Source: Prevotella sp.
Lineage (GTDB): Bacteria; Bacteroidota; Bacteroidia; Bacteroidales; Bacteroidaceae
Assembly: GCA_015060485.1 (NCBI GenBank)
Contig: SUYI01000011.1
Span: forward strand, 25,149-89,148
DNA: 64,000 bases
Direction of reading: 5' to 3'
Within the stretch, counting starts at the first letter, position 1. Each line of letters starts with the position of its first letter. The notes under the pieces were generated by a model. The model searched no databases, was not told the origin of the DNA, and saw only the letters and a list, made by a program, of their open reading frames with translations. This document shows, piece after piece, positions 15,166-23,480 of this stretch. The translations under genes and the position numbers were made by a program.

Positions 15166-16686
15166 ATGAAACAACTGCTGATGAGATACGGACAAATGGG
15201 GTTGTCGGTGCTGTTGGGCGTCGGGGTATTCCTGTTTTGGGCGGTGGGCTATCCGCATGCCTTGTCGTATCAGGAGCAGTACCAGTTGTTTCTATGGACT
15301 TCAGATTATTTCTTCGAAAGGATTAGCGTGCCCGGCGGACTGGCCGACTGGTTGGGCGAGTTTATCGTACAATTCTATTATATCACATGGCTGGGGGCCT
15401 TGTTGGTAGCACTGTTATTTGTTGCCCTGCAAAGGCTGACACTCAGATTGCTCTCTCCGTTGCGACTGCCAAGTGCTGCTTCTACCCTATTCTCCCTTAT
15501 TCCCGTCGCCCTGATATGGTGGCTGATGGGCGACGTGAACGTGCTGCTGTCGCTGCCGGTGGCGGTGATGATGGCTTTGGCATTGGCAGATGTAGTAGGG
15601 AAGGTAGGGTTGGTAGGTAAGGTAGGTTTATTAGGGTTGGTAGGGGAGTTAGGGATTATTCCCCTGATTTATTGGCTGTTGGGACCGGCAGTATGGATTT
15701 ACGTGCTGGTGCGTGTGGTGCAGGTAGGATGGAGACACTTGTGGGCGGCAAGCTGGCTCGTAGCCGTGCAGGTGGCAGTGTACGTCTGGCTGATGCCACA
15801 ATGGCCGCTGCAACAAGTGATGGTGACAAGCACATACTACCGCACGCCGATGCAGTATCCGCAATGGACGGGCTACGACAAAGACATGTATGAACTGATC
15901 CGTCTGGATTATCTGGTTCGTAACGAGCGGTGGGACGAAGTCATCAAACGTGGCGAGCAGCACGAGGTAAGAACGGCATTCTGGTCGAACTGCGTCAATC
16001 TGGCACTGTCGCAAAAGCGCATGCTGGCCGATCGGCAGTTTGACTTCTACCAAAGCGGCGACGACGCGCTGCTGATGCCTCGCCTGCGCGACCAGACGAG
16101 CAATCTGCCCACAGCGGAGGCTTTCTACCGCCTGGGACTGGTGAACTCAGCACAACGCTATATGTTTGACATCCAGGAGTCGATACTGAACGGAAAGAAA
16201 AGCGGCCGCTGCACGAAGCGCATCGTGGAGTGTATGCTGATAAACGGCCATTATCTGACGGCTAAGAAATATATCGCCTTATTAAAGAAATCGCTGTTCT
16301 ATCGCGATTTTGCCAACGAGGCTGAACGCTGTCTGAACAACGACGCGCTGGTCGACAAGTACTTTGGGCGACAGCGCCAGCTGCGCTTCAAGAACGACTT
16401 CCTCTTCAATTACGACGAGAAAGAGAAGATTCTAGGACTGCTGTTTATCAACAACCAAGACAACAAGATGGCCCTCGACTATTTCATCGGCGAACTACTG
16501 TTACGCGGCGACATTCAGGGCTTGATGCAATACATGCCTTGGGCAGAACAGCATGGGGGTTACCAGCGTATGCCCATGGGCTATCAGGATGCAGTACGCA
16601 CCATCCAGAGCCGTGGGCAGGCAGCAGGTACGAAATACGGTGAATACGTGAAGCGCATGATGCGTCAGGAAGGAGGAGCGGAATGA
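15166..16686 (+). CDS. DUF6057-like polytopic membrane protein (module A)
   Basis: About 506 residues starting at the ATG at 15166; the longer in-frame upstream extension to 14614 runs antisense through a permease and is rejected. The N-terminal ~250 residues are hydrophobic with about seven or eight predicted helices, beginning near GLSVLLGVGVFLFWAVGYP. The family hallmark YQEQYQLFL follows the first helix, then VPGGLADWLGEFIVQFYY. The C-terminal half is soluble and helical, with tetratricopeptide-like spacing (YRLGLVNSAQRYMFDIQE, then RCTKRIVECMLINGHYLTAKKYI). A loop in the membrane part carries the repeat VGKVGLVGKVGLLGLVG, encoded by GGTAGG-type DNA repeats and absent from the paralogues. 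It overlaps the next gene by ATGA. Function is unknown; the pairing suggests it anchors or works with the exported lipoprotein. Confidence 0.8.
   Translation: MKQLLMRYGQMGLSVLLGVGVFLFWAVGYPHALSYQEQYQLFLWTSDYFFERISVPGGLADWLGEFIVQFYYITWLGALLVALLFVALQRLTLRLLSPLRLPSAASTLFSLIPVALIWWLMGDVNVLLSLPVAVMMALALADVVGKVGLVGKVGLLGLVGELGIIPLIYWLLGPAVWIYVLVRVVQVGWRHLWAASWLVAVQVAVYVWLMPQWPLQQVMVTSTYYRTPMQYPQWTGYDKDMYELIRLDYLVRNERWDEVIKRGEQHEVRTAFWSNCVNLALSQKRMLADRQFDFYQSGDDALLMPRLRDQTSNLPTAEAFYRLGLVNSAQRYMFDIQESILNGKKSGRCTKRIVECMLINGHYLTAKKYIALLKKSLFYRDFANEAERCLNNDALVDKYFGRQRQLRFKNDFLFNYDEKEKILGLLFINNQDNKMALDYFIGELLLRGDIQGLMQYMPWAEQHGGYQRMPMGYQDAVRTIQSRGQAAGTKYGEYVKRMMRQEGGAE
15594..15654 (+). repeat. GGTAGG-type coding minisatellite in the module A membrane protein
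   Basis: About six imperfect 9-bp units related to GTAGGTTTG encode the KVGLVG/LLGLVG repeats of a membrane loop. Very similar DNA encodes the signal peptides of the lipoproteins at 16683 and 20567. Confidence 0.65.
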
Positions 16687-18161
16687 GGAGAATCTTATTA
16701 GGGTTGGTAGGTTTAGTAGGGATGGTAGGTTTGGTAGGTTGTGCTGACAAGCCGCACGACGCGACGAAGGCGGACCAGCTGCCCGAGATTTATCCCGACT
16801 ATATCGGAGTGACCATTCCTGCCGGTATTGCTCCACTGGACTTCAACATGGCCGATGCGGACGTCGATTTAGTCGACGTCACCATCCGCGGCAGTAAGGG
16901 AGGCGAGCTGCACACGAATGGCGAGTGGGCTGAATTCGATATGGACGACTGGCACCAGCTGACAGCCCAAAACAAGGACGGTGAGTTGAAGGTGACTGTC
17001 CAAGCCCGAAAAGACGGGCGATGGACACGCTATCAGGATTTTTCCATCTTCGTCAGTCCCTATGCCCTCGACGATTGGGGTGTCACCTACCGCCGTATCG
17101 TGCCCGGCTATGAGGTGGGTGGGAATATCGGCATCTACCAGCGCGATATCCATAGCTTCGACGAATACCCCATCATGCAGGAATCTGCACTACCCGGACG
17201 CTGTTTCAACTGTCACACCCCCAACCGCACCAATCCCCAACAAATAACCTTGCAGATTCGTGGAGAGGGCGGAGGCACACTGATACAGTTGGCCAATGGC
17301 AAACAACAGTGGCTGAACACGAAGACAGACTCGACGAAAGCTGCCGGGTCGTATGCCTACTGGCACCCGTCGGGCAACTACTGCGCTTATGCCACCAATT
17401 CCGTACACCAAAGTTTCTTCGTGGGCAAGGGACAGCGCATCGAAGCCTATCATGCATTTAGTAATGTCGTCGTTCTCGACGTGCGCACCAACGAGCTGAT
17501 TCTGACACCCGAGTTGATGACTACAACAGATCTGGAAATATTCCCCGCCTTCTCGCCCGACGGCAAATGGCTATACTATAGCACGTCGAAAGCGTGCAAC
17601 GTGCCGGCAGAGTACGAAAAGGTAAAGTGCTCGCTGTGTCGCATTTCGTTCGATGCAGAAAAGGGCACCTTCGGAAACGCGGTGGACACCCTGCTGAACG
17701 GACCGAACGACAACTGCAGCTACACGCTGGTACGCCCCTCGTACGACGGACGCTGGCTGATGTACTGCGTGACGAGCCGCAGCAATTTCCCCGTGTTCCA
17801 GCCCGATGCCGATTTATGGCTGATGGACCTGCAAACGGGTGAGCGCCGTCCGCTGACGGAAGCCAACAGCAGCGATACCGACAGCTACCATAACTGGTCG
17901 GAGAACTCGCACTGGTTTGTGTTCTCTTCGAAACGCGAGGATGGCATGTTTGCCCACCTCTATTTTGCCTCCATCGACGAGCAGGGCCGCGTAACCAAGC
18001 CGTTCCTCCTTCCCCAACGCAATCCCCAAAAGTTCTATGGCGAGCAATTTGACTCGTATAACGTACCAGACTTCACGAAGACAAAGGTAGACTTTGACAT
18101 TCGGGAGGCTCGCGAGCAAGTGTTCAAAGATGAACGCACGCAAGTAAAGGTAAAAAAGTAA
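16683..18161 (+). CDS. TolB/PD40 beta-propeller lipoprotein with CxNCH heme motif (module A)
   Basis: 492 residues. The signal peptide LLGLVGLVGMVGLVGC has lipobox cysteine C20. Next comes the block LPEIYPDYIGVTIPAGIAPLDF and a beta-rich N-terminal domain. A CFNCH motif follows at 174-178, the signature for covalent c-type heme. The rest resembles a TolB-like propeller, with PD40-type repeats such as WHPSGNYCAYATN, FSPDGKWLYYST and YDGRWLMYC, then YHNWSENSHWFVFSSKREDG. It should sit on the outer or inner membrane facing the periplasm or surface. It starts four bases inside the end of the DUF6057-like gene. The C-terminal QVKVKK and stop are formed by the first unit of a GGTAAAAA repeat. Family role is not known to me; electron transfer or heme-dependent sensing are possibilities. 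Confidence 0.8.
   Translation: MRRILLGLVGLVGMVGLVGCADKPHDATKADQLPEIYPDYIGVTIPAGIAPLDFNMADADVDLVDVTIRGSKGGELHTNGEWAEFDMDDWHQLTAQNKDGELKVTVQARKDGRWTRYQDFSIFVSPYALDDWGVTYRRIVPGYEVGGNIGIYQRDIHSFDEYPIMQESALPGRCFNCHTPNRTNPQQITLQIRGEGGGTLIQLANGKQQWLNTKTDSTKAAGSYAYWHPSGNYCAYATNSVHQSFFVGKGQRIEAYHAFSNVVVLDVRTNELILTPELMTTTDLEIFPAFSPDGKWLYYSTSKACNVPAEYEKVKCSLCRISFDAEKGTFGNAVDTLLNGPNDNCSYTLVRPSYDGRWLMYCVTSRSNFPVFQPDADLWLMDLQTGERRPLTEANSSDTDSYHNWSENSHWFVFSSKREDGMFAHLYFASIDEQGRVTKPFLLPQRNPQKFYGEQFDSYNVPDFTKTKVDFDIREAREQVFKDERTQVKVKK
16696..16740 (+). repeat. GGTAGGTTT-type repeat encoding the module A signal peptide
   Basis: Five imperfect 9-bp units encode (L/M)VG triplets that form the hydrophobic core of the lipoprotein signal peptide. 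Related arrays are at 15594-15654 and 20583-20628. Confidence 0.65.
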
Positions 18162-18176
18162 AAAGGTAAAAAAACA
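18143..18176 (+). repeat. GGTAAAAA repeat across a stop codon and up to the next start
   Basis: Repeats of GGTAAAAAAG/GTAAAAAG begin within the last codons of the lipoprotein gene, supply its TAA stop (18159-18161), and end a few bases before the ATG at 18182. Confidence 0.65.
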
Positions 18177-18181
18177 AATAT

Positions 18182-18832
18182 ATGAAACGCATTCTATTTT
18201 TCCTGATGGCGGTAGCCGCCATTGCACTATTTGAAAGCTGCCAACGCGACACTACATGCCGCATTCATGGTACAGTAGGTAAAGAAAACCTGAACGGCAA
18301 GCGGATTTTCCTGGTTCCTCTAACTGGTCCTCAAACGGCAGAATATGTCGACAGCGTAGTTATTCAAGACGGAAAGTTTGAGTTTACTACCGATTCGGCA
18401 AAAATGTTCAAGATACTGGTCGACTACCACTACCGTATGGGTATTCAGACCTTGCTGGTTGTGGGCGAGCCTGGCGATATCGAAGTAAAGATCGACTCCG
18501 TCAGTTCGGCCCATGGTGCACGACAGAACGACTCGCTGCAGGTGTGGAAAGAGCTGACCGAACAGTACGCCCACGACCGTGACATGTACAGCCGAACGGT
18601 GGGCATGCTGCGGCAGAATGACCACATGGAGGATGCTGCAAAAATAGAAAAGCAGGGTCACGAGGTGCTTCTGGCCTACAAGAACCGCACTCGCCAGATG
18701 GCAGCCAACATGAAAGGTACCACGGTGGGCGATTTCCTGGAGGGAGTATTCCCGAAAACCTATCAGAAAAAGATGCCCGATGGCAGTATAGTAACCATGG
18801 ACGCTGACACGAATGAGCCGATTAGTGAATAA
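18182..18832 (+). CDS. Lipoprotein with DUF4369-like domain
   Basis: 216 residues: signal peptide MKRILFFLMAVAAIALFESC with the lipid cysteine at C20. A small beta domain follows (CRIHGTVGKENLNGKRIFLVPL, then YVDSVVIQDGKFEFTTDS) that matches what I recognise as DUF4369, a domain usually found in front of thioredoxin-fold modules. The C-terminal ~100 residues are helical and charged, and no thioredoxin domain or CxxC is present, so this is a stand-alone version. It lies between modules A and B, preceded by the GGTAAAAA repeat, and its end overlaps the start of the next gene by 20 bases. It is probably part of the same transcript. Exact role unknown. Confidence 0.7.
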   Translation: MKRILFFLMAVAAIALFESCQRDTTCRIHGTVGKENLNGKRIFLVPLTGPQTAEYVDSVVIQDGKFEFTTDSAKMFKILVDYHYRMGIQTLLVVGEPGDIEVKIDSVSSAHGARQNDSLQVWKELTEQYAHDRDMYSRTVGMLRQNDHMEDAAKIEKQGHEVLLAYKNRTRQMAANMKGTTVGDFLEGVFPKTYQKKMPDGSIVTMDADTNEPISE

Positions 18833-20570
18833 ATACTGGAAGGTGCTGACAACACTGACGTTCGGTGTGGCGGCATTCTTGTTCTGGTGGCTGGTCTACC
18901 CCGCCCTGACAGCCTATCAAGAGCAGTATCAGCTGTTTCTGTTGGATAGCGGCTATATCGGACAGTTGCTCAGTATTCCTGACGGAATGGCTCGCTGCAT
19001 CGGAGAGTATTTCGTGCAGTTCTATATCAACCACGCTTTGGCAGCCCTGGTGCTGGCTGTAGCCCTGGTGTTGCTACAATGGTTGACGTGGCGACTGATG
19101 GTGGCGGTTAGCAGTACGCAGGCTGATACCCATTATGCACTAAGTTTCCTGCCTTCACTGTTGCTGTGTCTGTTATTAGGCGACGAGAGCGTACTGCTGA
19201 CCTTCGTAGTAGCCTTGCTGCTGACAGAATTCGCGATGTGGACGTATGAACAGATGTCAGGTCGCTGGCGGGCGTGCTTCATGACGATAGCCATTCCTGT
19301 CGTTTATTGGTTGGCTGGGCCAGCAGTGCTGATGCTGGCGGCTTACGTAGCCCTTCGGTTGTGGCAGACGTCGACGTCAAAGGTGTCGGCACTGGGTTGG
19401 GGACTGCTGGCAGTAGTCTATGCTGTCGTCTGCATCATCGCCAGTTCTTACGTTGTCCCCTACCCCTTGGCAAGACTGTTCCGGGGACTCGACTACTACC
19501 GTTTCACGGAAGTGTATGCCGTATGGCAAAGTGTGCTGATGGCTGTATGCGTGCTGATACCCGTCATCGTCAAGTGGTTACCGGCATCGGAAAAGCCTCA
19601 GCGGCAGATGATGGCAGGACTTGGCGAGGCTGGGGTTTTGACAGTTGCCTTTCTGCTGTTACGTCCCGCGTTCTTCGACATCAGGAAATATGAGGTCTTA
19701 GAATACGACTATCTGGTGCGGTGCAACAACTGGACAGGAATCATTGCCAAGGCAGAAAAGAAAACCCCCGACCTGCCGGCGACAGTCTGTGCCACCAATT
19801 TGGCATTGGGCATGAAAGGGCAGCTGGGCGACAGAGCCTTTGAATTCTATCAAAACGGATTACAGGGCCTGCTCCCGGAGTTCGAGCGTAACTTCTCGAC
19901 CATGATGCTGGTCAGCGAGGTTTATTGGCATTTAGGACTGATCAACACCTCGCAACGGTTAGCGTTTGAAACGATGGAGGGCATTCCCAACTATGCCAAG
20001 AGTTGCCGTTGCATCAAACGTCTGGCAGAAACCAACCTGGTAAACGGCCAGTATGAGGTAGCTCGCAAGTATCTGAAAATGCTGGAGAAGACCATCTGCT
20101 ACAAGAAATGGGCCCAGCGTACCATGCTGATGCTGGGCAATGAGCAGGCCATCAACACCCACTCTGTCTATGGCAAGATGCGCCAACTGCGACTAAACGA
20201 CACCTTCCTGTTCAGCGAAAAAGAGCTGGACAAGATGATGGGCCAGCTGGTGATGCATCATCCCAAGAACGGTCTGGCACTGCAATACCTGCTGCTGTGT
20301 CCGTTGCTGCAACGCGACATCAATTCGTTTATGAACTATATGACTTTTGTCGACGGGCTGAAACTGGGCTATCTGCCCCGCATATGCCAAGAGGCAGTGA
20401 TCTTTGCCTTTGCCCAGCGCAACCAGCAGCCTCCACAGGGCTATGTGAACCAGATGGTGGCCAACAGCTTCCGCGATTTCATCCAAGCCTATAACAGCGG
20501 TGGAGCAGGCGCTTCCGGGCTGGAGCGTTTCAAACAGACAACATGGTATTATTTAACGGTTGGAAAATGA
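18813..20570 (+). CDS. DUF6057-like polytopic membrane protein (module B)
   Basis: 585 residues from the ATG at 18813, 20 bases inside the preceding lipoprotein gene. A GTG at 18825 would be an alternative start. It begins with a helix (LTTLTFGVAAFLFWWLVYP), then YQEQYQLFLLDSGYIGQLLSIPDGMARCIGEYFVQFY, the same block as in modules A, C and E. About eight to ten helices fill the first ~310 residues. The C-terminal region has helical-repeat character (YWHLGLINTSQRLAFETMEG, then CIKRLAETNLVNGQYEVARKYLKMLEKT) that aligns by eye with module A. The last four bases overlap the lipoprotein gene (ATGA). Its size is at the upper end of the five copies. Confidence 0.8.
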   Translation: MSRLVNKYWKVLTTLTFGVAAFLFWWLVYPALTAYQEQYQLFLLDSGYIGQLLSIPDGMARCIGEYFVQFYINHALAALVLAVALVLLQWLTWRLMVAVSSTQADTHYALSFLPSLLLCLLLGDESVLLTFVVALLLTEFAMWTYEQMSGRWRACFMTIAIPVVYWLAGPAVLMLAAYVALRLWQTSTSKVSALGWGLLAVVYAVVCIIASSYVVPYPLARLFRGLDYYRFTEVYAVWQSVLMAVCVLIPVIVKWLPASEKPQRQMMAGLGEAGVLTVAFLLLRPAFFDIRKYEVLEYDYLVRCNNWTGIIAKAEKKTPDLPATVCATNLALGMKGQLGDRAFEFYQNGLQGLLPEFERNFSTMMLVSEVYWHLGLINTSQRLAFETMEGIPNYAKSCRCIKRLAETNLVNGQYEVARKYLKMLEKTICYKKWAQRTMLMLGNEQAINTHSVYGKMRQLRLNDTFLFSEKELDKMMGQLVMHHPKNGLALQYLLLCPLLQRDINSFMNYMTFVDGLKLGYLPRICQEAVIFAFAQRNQQPPQGYVNQMVANSFRDFIQAYNSGGAGASGLERFKQTTWYYLTVGK

Positions 20571-22045
20571 TGAGGAGATTCTTGTTAGGGTTAGTAGGGA
20601 TGGTAGGTTTGTTAGGGTTGGTAGGTTGTGCCGACAAGCCGCACGACGTGGCGACGGCGGGCCAGCTGCCTGAGATTTATCCCGACTATATCGGAGTGAC
20701 CATTCCTGCCGGTATTGCTCCGCTGAACTTCAATATGGCCGATGCGGATGTCGATTTAGTCAACGTCACCATCCGCGGCAGCAAGGGCGGCGAGCTGCAC
20801 ACGAATGGCGAGTGGGCCGACTTTGACATTGACGGGTGGCACCAGCTGACAGCCCGGAACAAGGGCGGCGAGCTATCCTTTACCGTCTGTGCCCGAAAGA
20901 ATGGGCAATGGACCCAATATCAGGATTTCAAGGTCGCTGTCAGCCCCTTTGCCCTTGACGAATGGGGATTGACTTACCGCCGCATTGCACCGGGCTACGA
21001 GACGTACAGCCACATGGGACTCTACCAGCGCGACCTGTCGACATTCGACGAGTATGCCATCATCGAGAACACCCAGATTCCAGGACAGTGCGTAAACTGT
21101 CACATGTCGAACCAAACGAATCCTGACCGTTTCGTGTTCCACGTCCGCGGACAGCATGGTGCCACCATGTTCCAGATGAATGGCAAGCGTGAATGGCTGG
21201 CAGCCAAGAACGACCTGCTGGGAGGCTCGATAGTATATCCTTACTGGCATCCCAGCGGACAGTACTGTGCTTTCTCGACCAACCAGACGCGACAAGGATT
21301 TCACGTGGGTAAAGACGAGAGAATTGAAGTGTTCGACCTGTCTTCCGACGTTTTCGTCTACAACCCAGCTACCCACGAAATCATTACCGACTCTCTGCTC
21401 AGCACCGAAGACTGGTCGGAGAATTCCCCCGTATTCTCGCCCGACGGTAAGTGGCTATACTACATGACTTGCAAGCAGCAGGAATATCCTGAACACTACA
21501 AGGACGAGCAATACAACCTGTGCCGCATTGCCTTTGATGCCGAGAAGGGGGCCTACGGACAGCAGGTAGACACTGTTTTCAATGCCGTCAGCATGGGCAA
21601 GAGTCTGACGTGGCCGCGTCCGTCGTATGACGGGAAATACCTCCTGTTTACCCTGGCGGACTATGGTTACTTCTCGATTTGGCACGAAGAGAGCGACCAG
21701 TGGCTGCTGGACCTGCAAACGGGCGAAGCACGGGAACTGAAGGAAATCAACAGCCCCAGAGCCGACAGTTACCATAACTGGAATGTCAACTCACATTGGA
21801 TTGTGTTCACCAGCCGTCGTGGCGACGGACTCTACTCACGGCTTTACCTTGCTTCCGTCGACGACCAGGGACGCTGGTCGAAACCCTTCCTGCTGCCACA
21901 GCGCCATCCCCAAGAGTACGACGAGAGCAGCCTATACTCCTTCAACACGCCCGACTTCACGCAACGGAAGGTCGACTTCGACAGCCATGCTGCCGCTCAC
22001 GAAGTCATGGGCGACCAGCGTATACAGACTGCTGTAAGGCCTTAG
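20567..22045 (+). CDS. TolB/PD40 beta-propeller lipoprotein with CxNCH heme motif (module B)
   Basis: 492 residues from the ATG at 20567, which overlaps the previous stop (ATGA); the longer frame from 20543 is rejected for that reason and because the signal peptide starts here. The lipid cysteine is C21. The heme motif CVNCH is at 175-179. PD40-like repeats follow (WHPSGQYCAFSTNQTRQGFHVGK, FSPDGKWLYYMTC, YDGKYLLFTLADYGYFSIWHEE, and a final NWNVNSHWIVFTSRRGDGL). The signal peptide and first ~100 residues are almost identical to module A at DNA level, while the rest has diverged, which suggests recent gene conversion of the 5' part. It ends 7 bp from the end of the convergent module C lipoprotein gene. 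Confidence 0.8.
   Translation: MMRRFLLGLVGMVGLLGLVGCADKPHDVATAGQLPEIYPDYIGVTIPAGIAPLNFNMADADVDLVNVTIRGSKGGELHTNGEWADFDIDGWHQLTARNKGGELSFTVCARKNGQWTQYQDFKVAVSPFALDEWGLTYRRIAPGYETYSHMGLYQRDLSTFDEYAIIENTQIPGQCVNCHMSNQTNPDRFVFHVRGQHGATMFQMNGKREWLAAKNDLLGGSIVYPYWHPSGQYCAFSTNQTRQGFHVGKDERIEVFDLSSDVFVYNPATHEIITDSLLSTEDWSENSPVFSPDGKWLYYMTCKQQEYPEHYKDEQYNLCRIAFDAEKGAYGQQVDTVFNAVSMGKSLTWPRPSYDGKYLLFTLADYGYFSIWHEESDQWLLDLQTGEARELKEINSPRADSYHNWNVNSHWIVFTSRRGDGLYSRLYLASVDDQGRWSKPFLLPQRHPQEYDESSLYSFNTPDFTQRKVDFDSHAAAHEVMGDQRIQTAVRP
20583..20628 (+). repeat. GGTAGG-type repeat encoding the module B signal peptide
   Basis: Imperfect 9-bp units of the TTGGTAGGG/TTAGTAGGG type encode LVG triplets in the lipoprotein signal peptide, as in module A. 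Confidence 0.65.
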
Positions 22046-22052
22046 GCGGCCA

Positions 22053-23480
22053 TTACTGGAACACTTCAGCGTCTTGCCGCAACGCCTGTTCAATATCCTT
22101 GGCATCAAAAGGTATCATGCCCTTCGACAGCTCTGGAGCATTGAACGATTTCAGCGTATTGTCATAAAACGTCGGCAACCGCTGCGGCAAACAGAATGGC
22201 TTATGAGCCTTTCCCTGACGGTCGACATAGCAGAAATAGGGCTTTCCGAAGAGTCCGTCGTCACGTTTGGAGGCAAAGACAAACCATCGGCCGTTGCTCG
22301 ACCACGAATGATAGGTGTCGCTGCGGTTGCTATTGACAACTGCCAGCGTGTCGACAGCTCCTGTCGTCAGATCCATCATGCAAAGGTCCGATTCCTGGTG
22401 CCAGATGGGGAAGGTTCCGTAATCCTGAACGGTAAACAGGGCATAGCGTCCATCGGGCGAGATGCGCGGATGACAGACACTGCGCGACTGGTAGATGGTA
22501 TCTACCTGTGTTCCGATGCTGCCCGTCTTTTCGTCGAACGGAATACGCACCAAGGCATATTGCAACTGTTTCAGTTCCTGAGGCAGCCGCACGTTGCGGG
22601 CTACACAATAATATATATAGCGGCCATCGGGCGAAAAAGTCGGAAAGGTTTCAAGCCGTGTACTGTCGTTCAACAGCGGTGAACGGATGATGCGGTTCTC
22701 CTGCAAATCGGCCACATAGACATCCGATTCAGCGTCGAACACCTCCAGTCGCTTGCCGGCTTTGGAATGGAACGCGGGAACAATAACGTTGGTGCTGAAA
22801 GTGATGTAACGGCCTGACGGCGAGAAACCGAAATAAACCGAACCGCTGACCATGTCGGCTGTCTTGATGGCCAACTTGCGCAGTTTGCCGTTCTGGTTCA
22901 GAAAGGCCCCACCCTGAGGGCCGCGCACATAGAGCATCGAGAGCGAGGGATCCTGATGGGCCGGCGTGTGGCAGTTCATACACTGGTTGTCTGCATGCTG
23001 CCAGTCGCTCAGTGTTCTCTCGTCAAAGTTTTCAACGCAGCGCTGTTTAATCTGCAGTCTGCTCCATATTTCATAGTCAGGTTCTATCAACCGGTAGCTG
23101 AGCCAGGGGTCAACCTTGTCTTCGGTCACATACCAATGAAATGGTTTGTATTCCGTCCATCGGCCATTCTGCAAGGCTGTTACCACCACGCTGATATCCT
23201 GACGTTCAGCCAGCAGCTGTCGCCAATCGTCCTCATCGAACGTTACCTCGTTACCACGGGCACTGATTGTGACGTCGCCAGCCTTGACCTGCACAGCCTC
23301 CACATCACCACGCAACAGGAAGTTCAGCGGGGCAATGTTCTGGGGGATGGTCACGTCACAATAGTCCGGATAGATGGGGGGCAGCGCATCGTTCGTCTGG
23401 ACGTCCTGCGGCGTAGGCGTACAGCCGGATAGCAGACCCAGTATATTTAGTAAAACTAGTATATCTAGTATTTTTTTCAT
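22053..23480 (-). CDS. TolB/PD40 beta-propeller lipoprotein with CxNCH heme motif (module C)
   Basis: 475 residues with lipid cysteine C20. The LPPIYPDYCDVTIPQNIAPLNF block is followed by a shorter N-terminal domain, then CMNCH at 167-171. The propeller half contains FSPSGRYITFSTN, FSPDGRYIYYCVARN, ISPDGRYALFTVQDYGTFPIWHQESD and YHSWSSNGRWFVFASKRDDGL. It starts within the last four bases of the upstream DUF6057-like gene. The signal peptide is encoded by ATACTAGAT-type 9-bp units, a different repeat sequence from modules A and B but with the same three-residue period. It faces the module B lipoprotein gene tail to tail; no terminator with a T-run is visible between them. Confidence 0.8.
   Translation of the reverse strand: MKKILDILVLLNILGLLSGCTPTPQDVQTNDALPPIYPDYCDVTIPQNIAPLNFLLRGDVEAVQVKAGDVTISARGNEVTFDEDDWRQLLAERQDISVVVTALQNGRWTEYKPFHWYVTEDKVDPWLSYRLIEPDYEIWSRLQIKQRCVENFDERTLSDWQHADNQCMNCHTPAHQDPSLSMLYVRGPQGGAFLNQNGKLRKLAIKTADMVSGSVYFGFSPSGRYITFSTNVIVPAFHSKAGKRLEVFDAESDVYVADLQENRIIRSPLLNDSTRLETFPTFSPDGRYIYYCVARNVRLPQELKQLQYALVRIPFDEKTGSIGTQVDTIYQSRSVCHPRISPDGRYALFTVQDYGTFPIWHQESDLCMMDLTTGAVDTLAVVNSNRSDTYHSWSSNGRWFVFASKRDDGLFGKPYFCYVDRQGKAHKPFCLPQRLPTFYDNTLKSFNAPELSKGMIPFDAKDIEQALRQDAEVFQ
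23431..23470 (-). repeat. ATACTAGAT-type 9-bp repeat encoding the module C signal peptide
   Basis: Four to five imperfect 9-bp units (ATACTAGAT, ATACTAGTT, TTACTAAAT, ATACTGGGT) encode I/L-L-x triplets of the lipoprotein signal peptide. Confidence 0.55.
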
